64,000 nucleotides of DNA from Colletes latitarsis (GCF_051014445.1 NW_027488370.1:3100001-3164000), one strand, 5' to 3'; positions 25,101 through 41,000 are shown, numbered from the stretch's first letter. Numbers and translations: made by a program. The notes: generated by a model from the sequence alone, not told the origin.

Positions 25101-28100
25101 TTTGCCCTCATCATGCTCACAGTTTAGCGTTTTTCCCATACTTCTTGAACAGATCCTGGGCTTTCTCTGGTTTGGATCACGAAGTAGTGTGGTACCACAC
25201 TCAAACAGTCCATTAAACCTGGTTTCGCTCAATATTTTAGAGGATAACGCATGTTAGGTCTAGGTTAGGTCTGGGAATTGCTCTCATCAGGCTCATTCTT
25301 TCGCATATTTCTCATACTTGATGGCTAGATCCTGGGCTTTTTCTGGATTGCATCACGTAGTAATGTAGTACCACACTGAAACAGTCAATGAAACCTGGTT
25401 TCCATCAATATTTTAGAGGACAACGCAAGTTAGGTCTAGGTAAGGTCTGAGATTTTCACTGATCAGAATCATACTTTCGCATTCTTCACATACTTGTTGA
25501 ACGGATCCTGGGTTTTTTCTGGTTTGGTTCTCGTAGTAATGTGGTACCACACTGAAACATTCAATTAAACCTGGTCTTGATAAATATTTTGGGAGGATAA
25601 CGCATATTAGGTTTGGGTTAGGTCTAGGATTTGGCCTCGTCAGGCTCATACTTTCGCATATTTCACATACTTCATGGCTAGATCCTGGGCTGTTTCTGGA
25701 TTGTATCACGTAGTAATGTGGTACCACGCTGAAACAGTCGATTAAACCTGGTTTCGATCAATATTTTAGAGGATAACCCAAGTTAAGTCTGGGATAGGTC
25801 TGGGATTTGACCTCATCAGACTCATACTTTCGCGTTTTTCACATACTTGTTGAACAGATCCTGGGTTATTTTCTGGTTTGGATCACATAGTAATGTGGTA
25901 CCACACTGAAACAGTCGATTAAACCAGGTTTCGATCAATATTTTTGAGGATAACGCATGTTAGGTCTAGGTTAGGCCTGGGATTTTCACTCATCGGACTC
26001 ATACTTTCGCATTCTTCACATTCTTGTTGAACGGATCCTGGGTTTTTTCTGGTTTGGATCACATAGTAATGTGGGACCACACTGAAACAGTCAATTAAAC
26101 CTGGTTTCGATCAATATTTTAGAGAATAATTCATGTTAGGTCTAGGTTAGGTCTGGGATTTGCTCTCATCAGGCTCATTCTTTCGCATATTTCTCATACT
26201 TGATGCCTAGATCCTGGGCTTTTTCTGGATTGCATCACGTAGTAATAAAGTACAACACTGAAACAGTCAATTAAACCTGGTTTCCATCAATATCTTAGAG
26301 GACAACGCAAGTTAGGTCTGGGATATGTCTGGGATTTGCCCTCATCAGGCTCATACTGTCGCGTTTTTCACATACTTGTTGAACAGATCCTGCGTTTTTT
26401 CTGGTTTGGATCACGTAGTAGTGTGGTACCACGCTGAAACAGTCCATTAAACCTGGTTTGGATCAATATTTTAGAGGATAACGCATGTTAGGTCTAGGTT
26501 AGGCCTGGGATTTTCACTCATCAGACTCATACTTTCGCATTCTTCACATACTTGTTGAACGGATCCCGGGTTATTTCTGGTTTGGATCACGTAGTAATGT
26601 GGGACCACACTGAAACAGTCAATTAAACCAGGTTTCGATCAATATTTTAGAGAATAGTTCATGTTAGGTCTAGGTTAGGTCTGGGATTTGCTCTCATCAG
26701 GCTCATTCTTTCGCATATTTCTCATACTTCATGGCTAGATCCTGGGCTGTTTCTGGATTGTATCACGTAGTAATGTGGTACCACGCTGAAACAGTCAATT
26801 AAACCTGGTTTCGATCAATATTTTAGAGAATAATTCATGTTAGGTCTAGGTTAGGTCTGGGATTTGCTCTCATCAGGCTCATTCTTTCGCATATTTCTCA
26901 TACTTGATGGCTAGATCCTGGGCTTCTTCTGGATTGCATCACGTAGTAATGAAGTACAACACTGAAACAGTCAATTAAACCTGGTTTCCATCAATATTCT
27001 AGAGGACAACGCATGTTAGGTCTAGGTTAGGTCTGGGATTTGCTCTCATCAGGCTCATTCTTTCGCATATTTCTCATACTTGATGGCTAGATCCTGGGCT
27101 TTTTCTGGATTGCGTCACGTAGTAATGTAGTACCACACTGAAACAGTCAATGAAACCTGGTTTCCATCAATATTCTAGAGGACAACGCATGTTAGGTCTA
27201 GGTTAGGCCTGGGATTTGCCCTCATCAGAGTCATACTGTGGCAGTTTTAACATACTTGTTGAACGGATCCTGGGTTTTTTCTGGTTTTGTTCACGTAGTA
27301 ATGTGGTACCGCACTGAAACATTCAATTAAACCTTTTCTTGATAAATATTTTAGAGGATAACGCGTGTTAGGTTTGGGTTAGGTCTGAGGTTTGGCCCTC
27401 ATCAGGCTCATACTTTCGCATATTTCTCATACTTCATGGCTAGATCCTGGGCTGTCTCTGGATTGTATCAGGTAGTAAAGTGGTACCACACTGAAACATT
27501 CAATGAAACCTGCTCTGGATAAATATTTTAGAGGATAACGCATCTTAGGTCTGGGTTAGGTCTAAGATTTGCCCTCATCAGGCTCACAGTTTAGCGTTTT
27601 TCACATACTTCTTGAACAGATCCTGGGCTTTCTCTGGTTTGGATCACGAAGTAGTGTGGTACCACACTGAAACAGTCAATGAAACCTGGTTTCCAACATT
27701 ATTTTAGAGGACAACGCAAGTTAGGTCTAGGTAAGGCCTGAGATTTTCACTGATCAGACTCATACTTTCGCATTCTTCACATACTTGTTGAACGGATCCT
27801 GGGTTTTTTCTGGTTTGGTTCGCGTAGTAATGTGGTACCACACTGAAACATTCAATTAAACCTGGTCTTGATAAATATTTTAGAGGATAACGCATGTTAG
27901 GTTTGGGTTAGGTCTAGGATTTGCCCTCATCAGGCTCATACTTTCGCATATTTCACATACTTCATAGCTAGATCCTGGGGTGTTTCTGGATTGTATTACG
28001 TAGTAATGTGGTACCACGCTGAAACAGTCGATTAAACCTGGTTTCGATCAATATTTTAGAGGATAACACAAGTTAAGTCTGGGATAGGTCTGGGATTTGA

Positions 28101-28425
28101 CCTCATCAGACTCATACTTTCGCGTTTTTCACATACTTGTTGAACAGATCCTGGGTTATTTTCTGGTTTGGATCACATAGTAATGTGGTACCACACTGAA
28201 ACAGTCGATTAAACCAGGTTTCGATCAATATTTTTGAGGATAACGCATGTTAGGTCTAGTTTAGGCCTGGGATTTTCACTCATCGGACTCATAACTTCGC
28301 ATTCTTCACATTCTTGTTGGACGGATCCTGGGTTTTTTCTGGTTTGGATCACGTAGTAATGTGGGACCACACTGAGACAGTCAATTAAACCAGGTTTCGA
28401 TCAATATTTTAGATAATAATTCATG

Positions 28426-28436
28426 TTAGGTCTGGG
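28426..28436 (+). repeat. Monomer with a single 11-mer (contraction)
   Basis: Here CATG is followed by one TTAGGTCTGGG and then directly ATTTGCTCTC, so exactly one 11-bp unit is missing relative to neighbours. Confidence 0.85.
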
Positions 28437-31055
28437 ATTTGCTCTCATCAGGCTCATTCTTTCGCATATTTCTCATACTTCATGGCTAGATCCTGGGCTG
28501 TTTCTGGATTGTATCACGTAGTAATGTGGTACCACGCTGAAACAGTCAATTAAACCTGGTTTCGATCAATATTTTAGAGAATAATTCATGTTAGGTCTAG
28601 GTTAGGTCTGGGATTTGCTCTCATCAGGCTCATTCTTTCGCATATTTCTCATACTTGATGGCTAGATCCTGGGCTTCTTCTGGATTGCATCACGTAGTAA
28701 TGAAGTACAACACTGAAACAGTCAATTAAACCTGGTTTCCATCAATATCTTAGAGGACAACGCAAGTTATGTCTGGGATATGTCTGGGATTTGCCCTCAT
28801 CAGGCACATACTTTCGCGTTTTTCACATACTTGTTGAACAGATCCTGGGTTTTTTCTGGTTTGGATCACGTAGTAGTGTGGTACCACGCTGAAACAGTCC
28901 ATTAAACCTGGTTTGGATCAATATTTTAGAGGATAACGCATGTTAGGTCTAGGTTAGGCCTGGGATTTTCACTCATCAGACTCATACTTTCGCATTCTTC
29001 ACATACTTGTTGAACGGATCCTGGGTTATTTCTGGTTTGGATCACGTAGTAATGTGGGACCACACTGAAACAGTCAATAAAACCTGGTTTCGATCAATAT
29101 TTTAACGAATAATTCATGTTAGGTCTAGGTTAGGTCTGGGATTTGCCCACATCAGGCTCATTCTTTCGTATATTTCTCATACATGTTGAACAGATCCTGG
29201 GTTTTTTCTGGTTTGGATCACGTAGTAATGTGGTACCACACTGAAACATTCAATTAAACCTGGTCTTGATAAATATTTTAGAGGATAACGCATGTTAGGT
29301 TTGGGTTAGGTCTAGGATTTGCCCTCATCAGGCTCATACTTTCGCATATTTCTCATACTTCATGGCTAGATCATGGGCTGATTCTGGATTGTATCACGTA
29401 GTAATGTGGCACCACGCTGAAACAGTCGATTAAGCCTGGTTTCGATCAATATTTCAGAGGATAACGCAAGTTAAGTCTGGGATAGGTCTGGGATTTGACC
29501 TCATCAGACTCATACTTTCGCGTTTTTCACATACTTGTTGAACAGATCCTGGGTTTTTTCTGGTATGGATCACGTAGTAATGTGGGACCACACTGAAACA
29601 GTCAAGTAAACCTGGTTTCGATCAATATTTTAGAGAATAATTCATGTTAGGTCTAACTTAGGTCTGGGATTTGCTCTCATCAGGCTCATTCTTTCGCATA
29701 TTTCTCATACATGTTGAACAGATCCTGGGTTTTTTCTGGTTTGGATCACGTAGTAATGTGGGACCACACTGATACAATCAATTAAACCTGATCTTGATAA
29801 ATATTTTAGAGGATAACGCATGTTAGGTCTGGGTTAGGTCTAGGATTTGCCCTCATCAGGCTCATACTTTCGCATATTTCTCATACTTCATGGCTAGATC
29901 CTGGGCTGTTTCTGGATTGGATCACGTAGTAATGAGGTACCACGCTGAAACAGTCAATTAAACCTGGTTTCGATCAATATTTTAGCGGATAACGCAAGTT
30001 AGGTCTGGGATAGGTCTAGGATTTGCCCTCATCAGGCTCTTACTTTCGCATATTTCTCATACTTCATGGCTAGATTCTGGGCTATTTCTGGATTGGATCA
30101 CGTAGTAAAGAGGTACCACACTGAAACATTCAATGAAACCTGGTCTGGATAAATATTTTAGAGGATAACGCATCTTATGTCTGGGTTAGGTCTAACATTT
30201 GCCCTCTTCAGGCTCACAGTTTAGCGTTTTCCACATACTTGTTGAACAGATCCTGGGCTTTTTCTGGTTTGGATTACGAAGTAGTGTGGTACGTCACTGA
30301 AACAGTCCATTAAACCTGGTTTCGCTCAATATTTTAGAGGATAACGCATGTTAGGTCTAGGTTAGGTCTGGGATTTGCTCTCATCAGGCTCATTCTTTCG
30401 CATATTTCTCATACTTGATGGCTAGATCCTGGGCTTTTTCTGGGTTGCGTCACGTAGTAATGTGGTACCACGCTGAAACAGTCAATTAAACCTGGTTTCG
30501 ATCAATATTTTAGAGAATAATTCATGTTAGGTCTAGGTTAGGTCTGGGATTTGCTCTCATCAGGCTCATTCTTTCGCATATTTCTCATACTTCATGGCTA
30601 GATCCTGGGCTGTTTCTGGATTGTATCACGTAGTAATGTGGTACCACGCTGAAACAGTCAATTAAACCTGGCTTCGATCAATATTTTAGAGAATAATTCA
30701 TGTTAGGTCTAGGTTAGGTCTGGGATTTGCTCTCATCAGGCTCATTCTTTCGCATATTTCTCATACTTGATGGCTAGATCCTGGGCTTTTTCTGGATTGC
30801 ATTCTGTAGTAATGAAGTGCAACACTGAAACAGTCAATGAAACCTGGTTTCCATCAATATTCTAGAGGACAACGCATGTTAGGTCTACGTTAGGCCTGGG
30901 ATTTGCCCTCATCAGAGTCATACTGTGGCAGTTTTAACATACTTGTTGAACGGATCCTGGGTTTTTTCTGGTTTGGTTCACGTAGTAATGTGGTACCACA
31001 CTGAAACATTCAATGAAACCTTTTCTTGATAAATATTTTAGAGGATAACGCATGT

Positions 31056-31064
31056 TAGGAAATT
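31056..31064 (+). repeat. Deletion junction inside a satellite monomer
   Basis: The sequence runs GCATGTTAGGA straight into AATTTCTCATACTT. The second 11-mer, the GATTTGCCCTCATCAGG segment and TTTCGCAT are missing, a loss of about 50-60 bp. It is one of the few monomers that are not full length. Confidence 0.8.
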
Positions 31065-33640
31065 TCTCATACTTCATGGCTAGATCCTGGGCTGTTTCTG
31101 GATTGTATCAGGTAGTAAAGTGGTACCACACTGAAACATTCAATGAAACCTGGTCTGGATAAATATTTTAGAGGATAACGCATCTTAGGTCTGGGTTAGG
31201 TCTAAGATTTGCCCTCATCAGGCTCACAGTTTAGCGTTTTTCACATACTTCTTGAACAGATCCTGGGCTTTCTCTGGTTTGGATCACGAAGTAGTGTGGT
31301 ACCACACTGAAACAGTCAATGAAACCTGGTTTCCAACAATATTTTAGAGGACAACGCAAGTTAGGTCTAGGTAAGGCCTGAGATTTTCACTGATCAGACT
31401 CATACTTTCGCATTCTTCACATACTTGTTGAACGGATCCTGGGTTTTTTCTGGTTTGGTTCGCGTAGTAATGTGGTACCACACTGAAACATTCAATTAAA
31501 CCTGCTCTTGATAAATATTTTAGAGGATAACGCATGTTAGGTTTGGGTTAGGTCTAGGATTTGCCCTCATCAGGCTCATACTTTCGCATATTTCACATAC
31601 TTCATGGCTAGATCCTGGGGTGTTTCTGGATTGCATCACGTAGTAATGAAGTGCAACACAGAAACAGTCAATTAAACCTGGTTTCCATCAATATTCTAGA
31701 GGACAACGCATGTTAGGTCTAGGTTAGGCCTGGGATTTGCCGTCATCAGGGTCATACTGTCGCAGTTTTAACATACTTGTTGAACGGATCCTGGGTTATT
31801 TTCTGGTTTGGATCACATAGTAATGTGGTACCACTCTGAAACAGTCGATTAAACCAGGTTTCGATCAATATTTTTGAGGATAACGCATGTTAGGTCTAGT
31901 TTAGGCCTGGGATTTTCACTCATCGGACTCATAACTTCGCATTCTTCACATTCTTGTTGAACGGATCCTGGGTTTTTTCTGGTTTGGATCACGTAGTAAT
32001 GTGGGACCACACTGAAACAGTCAATTAAACCTGGTTTCGATCAATATTTTAGAGAATAATTCATGTTAGGTCTAGGTTAGGTCTGGGATTTGCTCTCATC
32101 AGGCTCATTCTTTCGCATATTTCTCATACTTGATGGCTAGATCCTGGGCTTTTTCTGGATTGCATCACGTAGTAATGAAGTACAACACTGAAACAGTCAA
32201 TTAAACCTGGTTTCCATCAATATCTTAGAGGACAACGCAAGTTAGGTCTGGGATATGTCTGGGATTTGCCATCATCAGGCTCATACTTTCGCGTTTTTCA
32301 CATACTTGTTGAACAGATCCTGGGTTTTTCCTGGTTTGGATCACGTAGTAGTGTGGTACCACACTGAAACAGTCAATGAAACCAGGTTTCGATCAATATT
32401 TTAGAGAATAATTCATGTTAGGTCTAGGTCAGGTCTGGGATTTGCTCTCATCAGGCTCATTCTTTCGCATATTTCTCATACTTGATGGCTAGATCCTGGG
32501 CTTCTTCTGGATTGCATCACGTAGCAATGAAGTACAACACTGAAATAGTCAATTAAACCTGGTTTCCATCAATATCTTAGAGGACAACGCAAGTTATGTC
32601 TGGGATATGTCTGGGATTTGCCCTCAACAGGCTCATACTTTCGCGTTTTTCACATACTTGTTGAACAGATCCTGGGTTTTTTCTGGTTTGGATCACGTAG
32701 TAGTGTGGTACCACGCTGAAACAGTCCATTAAACCTGGTTTGGATCAATATTTTAGAGGATAACGCATGTTAGGTCTAGGTTAGGCCTGGGATTTTCACT
32801 CATCAGACTCATACTTTCGCATTCTTCACATACTTGTTGAACGGATCCTGGGTTATTTCTGGTTTGGATCACGTAGTAATGTGGGACCACACTGAAACAG
32901 TCAATTAAACCTGGTTTCGATCAATATTTTGGAGAATAATTCATGTTAGGTCTAGGTTAGGTCTGGGATTTGCCCACATCAGGCTCATTCTTTCGCATAT
33001 TTCTCATACTTGATGGGTAGATCCTGGGCTTCTTCTGGATTGCATCACGTAGTAATGAAGTACAACACTGAAACAGTCAGTTAAACCTGGTTTCCATCAA
33101 TATCTTAGAGGACAACGCAAGTTAGGTCTGGGATAGGTCTTGGATTTGCCCTCATCAGGCTCATACTTTCGCGTTTTTCACATACTTGTTGAACAGATCC
33201 TGAGTTTTTTCTGGTTTGGATCACGTAGTAATGTAGTACCACACTGAAATAGTCGATTAAACCTGGTCTTGATAAATATTTTAGAGGATAACGCATGTTA
33301 GGTCTGGGTTATGTCTGGGATTTGCTCTCATCAGGCTCGTACATTCGCATATTTCTCATACTTGATGGCCAGATTCGGGGCTTTTTCTGGTTTGGATCAC
33401 GTAGGAATGTGGTACCACACTGAAACAGTCGATTAAACCTGTTTTCGATCAATATTTTAGACGATAATGCATGTTAGGTCTAGGTTCGGCCTGGGATTTT
33501 CCTTCATCAGACTCATATTTTCGCATTCTTCACATACTTGTTGAACGGATCCTGGGTTTTTTTTCTGGTTTGGATCACGTAGTAATGTGGTACCACACTG
33601 AAACAGTCGATTAAACCTGGTCTTGATAAATATTTTTGAG

Positions 33641-35300
33641 GGTAACGCATGTTAGGTCTACGTTAGGCCTGGGAGTTTCCGTCATCAGACACATACTTTC
33701 GCAATCTTCACATACTTGTTGAACGGATCCTGGGTTTTTTCTGGTTTGGATCACGTAGTAATGTGGTAGCACACTGAAACAGTCCACTAAACCTGGTTTC
33801 CATCAATATTTTAGAGGATAACGCACGTTATGTCTGGGATAGGTCCGGGATTTGCCCTCGTCAGGCTCATACTTTCGCATTCTTCACATACTTGTTGTAC
33901 AGTTCCTGGGTTTTTTTCTGGTTTGGATCACATAGTAATGTGGTACCACACTGAAACAGTCGATAAAACCTGGTCTTGATAAATATTTTTGAGGGTAACG
34001 CATGTTAGGTCCACGTCAGGCCTGGGATTTTTCGTCATCAGACACATACTTTCGCATTCTTCACATACTTGTTGTACAGTTCCTGGGTTTTTTTTCTGGT
34101 TTGGATCACATAGTAATGTGGTTCCACACTGAAACAGTCGATTAAACCTGGTTTAGATCAATATTTTAGAGGATAACGCATGTTATGTCTAGGTTTGGTC
34201 TGGGATTTGCCCTCATCAGGGTCATATTTTCGCGTTATTCACATACTTGTTGAACAGATGCTGGGTATTTTTCTAGTTTGGATCTGGTAGTAATGTGGGA
34301 CCACACTGAAACAGTCGATTAACCTGGTTTCGATCAATATCTTAGAGAATAACTCATGTTAGGTCTAGGTAAGGTCTGGGATTTGCTCTCATCAGGCTCG
34401 TATTTTCGCATATTTCTCATACTTGATTACCAGATTCTGGGCTTTTTCTAGTTTGGATCACGTAGTAATGTGGTACCACACTGAAACAGTCGATTAAACC
34501 TGGTTTTGACCAATATTTTAGAGGATAACGCATGTAATGTCTAGGTTTGGCCTGGGATTTGCCCTCATCAGGGTCATATTATCGCGTTATTCACATACTT
34601 GTTGAACAGATCCAGGGTATTTTTCTGGTTTGGATCTGGTAGTAATGTGGTACCACACTGAAACGTTCAACTAAACCTGGTCTTGATAAATATTTTGGAG
34701 GATAACGCATGTTAGGTCTGGGTTAGGTCTAGGATTTGCCCTAATCAGGCTCATAATTTCGCATATTTCTCATACTTGATGGCTAGATCCTGGGCGCTTT
34801 CTGGATTGGATCACGCAGTAATGTGGTATCACACTGAAACAGTCCATTAAACCTGGTTTCGATCAATATTTTAGAGGATAACGCATGTTATGTCTAGGTT
34901 GGGCATGGGATTTGCCCTCATCAGGGTCATATTTTCGCGTTCTTCACATACTTGTTGAACAGATCCTGGGTATTTTTCTGGGTTGGATCAGGTAGTAATG
35001 TGGTACCACACTGAAACAGTCGATTAAACCTGGTTTGGGTCAATATTTTTGAGGATAACTCAAGTTAGGTCTAGGTTAGGCCCGGGATTTTCCTTCATCA
35101 GACTCATATTTTCGCATTCTTCACATACTTGTTGAACGGATCCTGGGTTTTTTTTCTGGTTTGGATCACGTAGTAATGTGGTACCACACTGAAACAGTCG
35201 ATTAAACCTGGTCTTGATAAATATTTTTGAGGGTAACGCATGTTAGGTCTACGTTAGGCCTGGGAGTTTCCGTCATCAGACACATACTTTCGCAATCTTC
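33641..35300 (+). repeat. Shorter 1591-bp period (9 monomers)
   Basis: The string GGTAACGCATG followed by TTAGGTCTACG and TTAGGCCTGGGAG occurs at 33641 and again at 35232, offset 1591 bp, with matching flanks on both sides. The first occurrence lies just left of the 3357-bp duplication. Confidence 0.7.
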
Positions 35301-38060
35301 ACATACTTGTTGAACGGATCCTGGGTTTTTTCTGGTTTGGATCACGTAGTAATGTGGTAGCACACTGAAACAGTCCACTAAACCTGGTTTCCATCAATAT
35401 TTTAGAGGATAACGCACGTTATGTCTGGGATAGGTCCGGGATTTGCCCTCGTCAGGCTCATACTTTCGCATTCTTCACATACTTGTTGTACAGTTCCTGG
35501 GTTTTTTTTCTGGTTTGGATCACATAGTAATGTGGTACCACACTGAAACAGTCGATTAAACCTGGTTTAGATCAATATTTTAGAGGATAACGCATGTTAT
35601 GTCTAGGTTTGGTCTGGGATTTGCCCTCATCAGGGTCATATTTTCGCGTTATTCACATACTTGTTGAACAGATCCTGGGTATTTTTCTAGTTTGGATCTG
35701 GTAGTAATGTGGGACCACACTGAAACAGTCGATTAACCTGGTTTCGATCAATATCTTAGAGAATAACTCATGTTAGGTCTAGGTAAGGTCTGGGATTTGC
35801 TCTCATCAGGCTCGTATTTTCGCATATTTCTCATACTTGATTACCAGATTCTGGGCTTTTTCTAGTTTGGATCACGTAGTAATGTGGTACCACACTGAGA
35901 CAGTCGATTAAACATGGTTTCGAGCAATATTTTTGAGGATAACGCATGTTAGGTCTAGGTTAGGCCCGGGATTTGCCCTCATCAGGGTAATATTATCGCG
36001 TTCTTCACATACTTGTTGAACAGATCCTGGGTATTTTTCTGGTTTGGATCACGCAGTAATGTGGTACCACACTGAAATAGTCGGTTAAACCTGTTCTCGA
36101 TCAATATTTTAGAGGATAACGCATGTTAGATCTAGGTTAGGCCTGGGATTTGCCCTCATCAGACACATAATTTCACATTCGTCACATACCTGTTGAACGG
36201 ATCCTGGGTTTTTTGTGGTTTGGATCACATAGTAATGTGGTACCACACTGAAATAGTCGATTAACCCTGGTTTCGATCAATATTTTAGAGGATAACTCAT
36301 GTTAGGTCTAGGTTAGGTCTGGGATTTGCTCTCATCAGGCTCGTACTTTCGCATATTTCTCATACTTGATGACCAGATTCGGGGCTTCTTCTCGTTTGGA
36401 TCACGTAGTAATATGGTACCACACTGAAACAGTCAATAAAACCTGGTTTCCTCCATTATTTTAGAGGACAACGCAAGTTAGGTCTGGGATAGGTCTGGGA
36501 TTTGCCCTGATCAGGCTCGTACTTTCGCATTCTCCACATACATGTTGTACAGATCCTGGGTTTTTTTCTGGTTTGGATCACATAGTAATGTGGTACCACA
36601 CTGAAACAGTCGATTAAACCTGGTTTCGATCAGTATTTTTGAGGGTAACGCATGTGTGGTCTAGGTTAGGCCTGGGATTTTCCCTCATCAGACACATACT
36701 TTCGCATTCTTCACATACTTGTTGAACAGATCCTGGGTTTTTTCTCGTTTGGATCAGGTAGTAATGTGGTACCACACTGAAATAGTCGGTTAAACCTGTT
36801 CTCGATCAATATTTTAGAGGATAACGCATGTTAGATCTAGGTTAGGCCTGGGATTTGCCCCCGTCAGGCTCATACTTTCGCATTCTTCACATACTTGTTG
36901 TACAGATCCTGGGTTTTTTTCTGGTTTGGAACACATAGTAATGTGGTACCACACTGAAACAGTCGATTAAACCTGGATTTGGATCAGGATATTTGAGGGT
37001 AACGCATGTTAGGTCTAGGTTAGGCCTGGGATTTTCCCTGACCAGGCTCGTACTTTCGCATTCTCCACATACTTGTTGAACAGATCCTGGGTTTTTTTCT
37101 GGTTTGGATCACGTAGTAATGTGGTACCACACTGAAACAGTCGATTAAACCTGGTTTCGATCAGTATTTTTGAGGGTAAAGCATGTTAGGTCTAGGTTAG
37201 GCCTGGGATTTTCCCTGATCAGACACATACTTTCGCATTCTTCATATACTTTTTGACCGGATCCTGGGTTTTTTCTGGTTTGGATCACGTAGCAATGTGG
37301 TACCACACTGAAATAGTCGACTAAACCTGGTCTTGATAAATATGTTTGAGGGTAACGCATGTTAGGTCTACGTTAGGCCTGGGATTTTCCGACATCAGAC
37401 ACAGACTTTCGCATTCTTCACAGACTTGTTGAACGGATCCTGGGTTTTTTTTCTGGTTTGGATCACGTAGTAATGTGGTACCACACTGAAACAGTCCATT
37501 AAACCTGGTCTTGACAAATATTTTTGAGGGTAACGCATGTTAGGTCTACTTTAGGCCTGGGATTTTCCGTCATCAGACACATACTTTCGCAATCTTCACA
37601 TACTTGTTGAACGGATCCTGGGTTTTTTCTGGTTAGGATCACGTAGTAATGTGGTAGCACACTGAAACAGTCCACTAAACCTGGTCTTGATAAATATGTT
37701 TGAGGGTAACGCATGTTAGGTCTACGTTAGGCCTGGGATTTTCCGACATCAGACACAGACTTTCGCATTCTTCACAGACTTGTTGAACGGATTCTGGGCT
37801 TTTTCTGGTTTGGATGCCGTAGTAATGTGGTACCACACTGAAACAGTCCATTAAACCTGGTTTCGATCAATGTTTTAGAGGATAACGCATGTTATGCCTG
37901 GGTTAGGCCTGGGATTTGCCCTAATCAGACTCATACTTTCGTATTCTCCAAATACTTCTTGAACAGATCCTGGGTATTTTTCTGGTTTGGATCAGGTAGT
38001 AATGTGGTACCTCACTGAAACAGTCCATTAAACCTGGTTTCGATCAATTTTTTAGAGAAT
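34704..38060 (+). repeat. 3357-bp direct tandem duplication, copy 1 (19 monomers)
   Basis: Starts at AACGCATGTTAGGTCTGGGT and is repeated at a constant offset of 3357 bp. I compared about fifteen separate lines and saw no difference between copies. It is by far the longest high-identity duplication in the window and must be recent, or else an assembly duplicate. Confidence 0.88.
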
Positions 38061-41000
38061 AACGCATGTTAGGTCTGGGTTAGGTCTAGGATTTGCCCTA
38101 ATCAGGCTCATAATTTCGCATATTTCTCATACTTGATGGCTAGATCCTGGGCGCTTTCTGGATTGGATCACGCAGTAATGTGGTATCACACTGAAACAGT
38201 CCATTAAACCTGGTTTCGATCAATATTTTAGAGGATAACGCATGTTATGTCTAGGTTGGGCATGGGATTTGCCCTCATCAGGGTCATATTTTCGCGTTCT
38301 TCACATACTTGTTGAACAGATCCTGGGTATTTTTCTGGGTTGGATCAGGTAGTAATGTGGTACCACACTGAAACAGTCGATTAAACCTGGTTTGGGTCAA
38401 TATTTTTGAGGATAACTCAAGTTAGGTCTAGGTTAGGCCCGGGATTTTCCTTCATCAGACTCATATTTTCGCATTCTTCACATACTTGTTGAACGGATCC
38501 TGGGTTTTTTTTCTGGTTTGGATCACGTAGTAATGTGGTACCACACTGAAACAGTCGATTAAACCTGGTCTTGATAAATATTTTTGAGGGTAACGCATGT
38601 TAGGTCTACGTTAGGCCTGGGAGTTTCCGTCATCAGACACATACTTTCGCAATCTTCACATACTTGTTGAACGGATCCTGGGTTTTTTCTGGTTTGGATC
38701 ACGTAGTAATGTGGTAGCACACTGAAACAGTCCACTAAACCTGGTTTCCATCAATATTTTAGAGGATAACGCACGTTATGTCTGGGATAGGTCCGGGATT
38801 TGCCCTCGTCAGGCTCATACTTTCGCATTCTTCACATACTTGTTGTACAGTTCCTGGGTTTTTTTTCTGGTTTGGATCACATAGTAATGTGGTACCACAC
38901 TGAAACAGTCGATTAAACCTGGTTTAGATCAATATTTTAGAGGATAACGCATGTTATGTCTAGGTTTGGTCTGGGATTTGCCCTCATCAGGGTCATATTT
39001 TCGCGTTATTCACATACTTGTTGAACAGATCCTGGGTATTTTTCTAGTTTGGATCTGGTAGTAATGTGGGACCACACTGAAACAGTCGATTAACCTGGTT
39101 TCGATCAATATCTTAGAGAATAACTCATGTTAGGTCTAGGTAAGGTCTGGGATTTGCTCTCATCAGGCTCGTATTTTCGCATATTTCTCATACTTGATTA
39201 CCAGATTCTGGGCTTTTTCTAGTTTGGATCACGTAGTAATGTGGTACCACACTGAGACAGTCGATTAAACATGGTTTCGAGCAATATTTTTGAGGATAAC
39301 GCATGTTAGGTCTAGGTTAGGCCCGGGATTTGCCCTCATCAGGGTAATATTATCGCGTTCTTCACATACTTGTTGAACAGATCCTGGGTATTTTTCTGGT
39401 TTGGATCACGCAGTAATGTGGTACCACACTGAAATAGTCGGTTAAACCTGTTCTCGATCAATATTTTAGAGGATAACGCATGTTAGATCTAGGTTAGGCC
39501 TGGGATTTGCCCTCATCAGACACATAATTTCACATTCGTCACATACCTGTTGAACGGATCCTGGGTTTTTTGTGGTTTGGATCACATAGTAATGTGGTAC
39601 CACACTGAAATAGTCGATTAACCCTGGTTTCGATCAATATTTTAGAGGATAACTCATGTTAGGTCTAGGTTAGGTCTGGGATTTGCTCTCATCAGGCTCG
39701 TACTTTCGCATATTTCTCATACTTGATGACCAGATTCGGGGCTTCTTCTCGTTTGGATCACGTAGTAATATGGTACCACACTGAAACAGTCAATAAAACC
39801 TGGTTTCCTCCATTATTTTAGAGGACAACGCAAGTTAGGTCTGGGATAGGTCTGGGATTTGCCCTGATCAGGCTCGTACTTTCGCATTCTCCACATACAT
39901 GTTGTACAGATCCTGGGTTTTTTTCTGGTTTGGATCACATAGTAATGTGGTACCACACTGAAACAGTCGATTAAACCTGGTTTCGATCAGTATTTTTGAG
40001 GGTAACGCATGTGTGGTCTAGGTTAGGCCTGGGATTTTCCCTCATCAGACACATACTTTCGCATTCTTCACATACTTGTTGAACAGATCCTGGGTTTTTT
40101 CTCGTTTGGATCAGGTAGTAATGTGGTACCACACTGAAATAGTCGGTTAAACCTGTTCTCGATCAATATTTTAGAGGATAACGCATGTTAGATCTAGGTT
40201 AGGCCTGGGATTTGCCCCCGTCAGGCTCATACTTTCGCATTCTTCACATACTTGTTGTACAGATCCTGGGTTTTTTTCTGGTTTGGAACACATAGTAATG
40301 TGGTACCACACTGAAACAGTCGATTAAACCTGGATTTGGATCAGGATATTTGAGGGTAACGCATGTTAGGTCTAGGTTAGGCCTGGGATTTTCCCTGACC
40401 AGGCTCGTACTTTCGCATTCTCCACATACTTGTTGAACAGATCCTGGGTTTTTTTCTGGTTTGGATCACGTAGTAATGTGGTACCACACTGAAACAGTCG
40501 ATTAAACCTGGTTTCGATCAGTATTTTTGAGGGTAAAGCATGTTAGGTCTAGGTTAGGCCTGGGATTTTCCCTGATCAGACACATACTTTCGCATTCTTC
40601 ATATACTTTTTGACCGGATCCTGGGTTTTTTCTGGTTTGGATCACGTAGCAATGTGGTACCACACTGAAATAGTCGACTAAACCTGGTCTTGATAAATAT
40701 GTTTGAGGGTAACGCATGTTAGGTCTACGTTAGGCCTGGGATTTTCCGACATCAGACACAGACTTTCGCATTCTTCACAGACTTGTTGAACGGATCCTGG
40801 GTTTTTTTTCTGGTTTGGATCACGTAGTAATGTGGTACCACACTGAAACAGTCCATTAAACCTGGTCTTGACAAATATTTTTGAGGGTAACGCATGTTAG
40901 GTCTACTTTAGGCCTGGGATTTTCCGTCATCAGACACATACTTTCGCAATCTTCACATACTTGTTGAACGGATCCTGGGTTTTTTCTGGTTAGGATCACG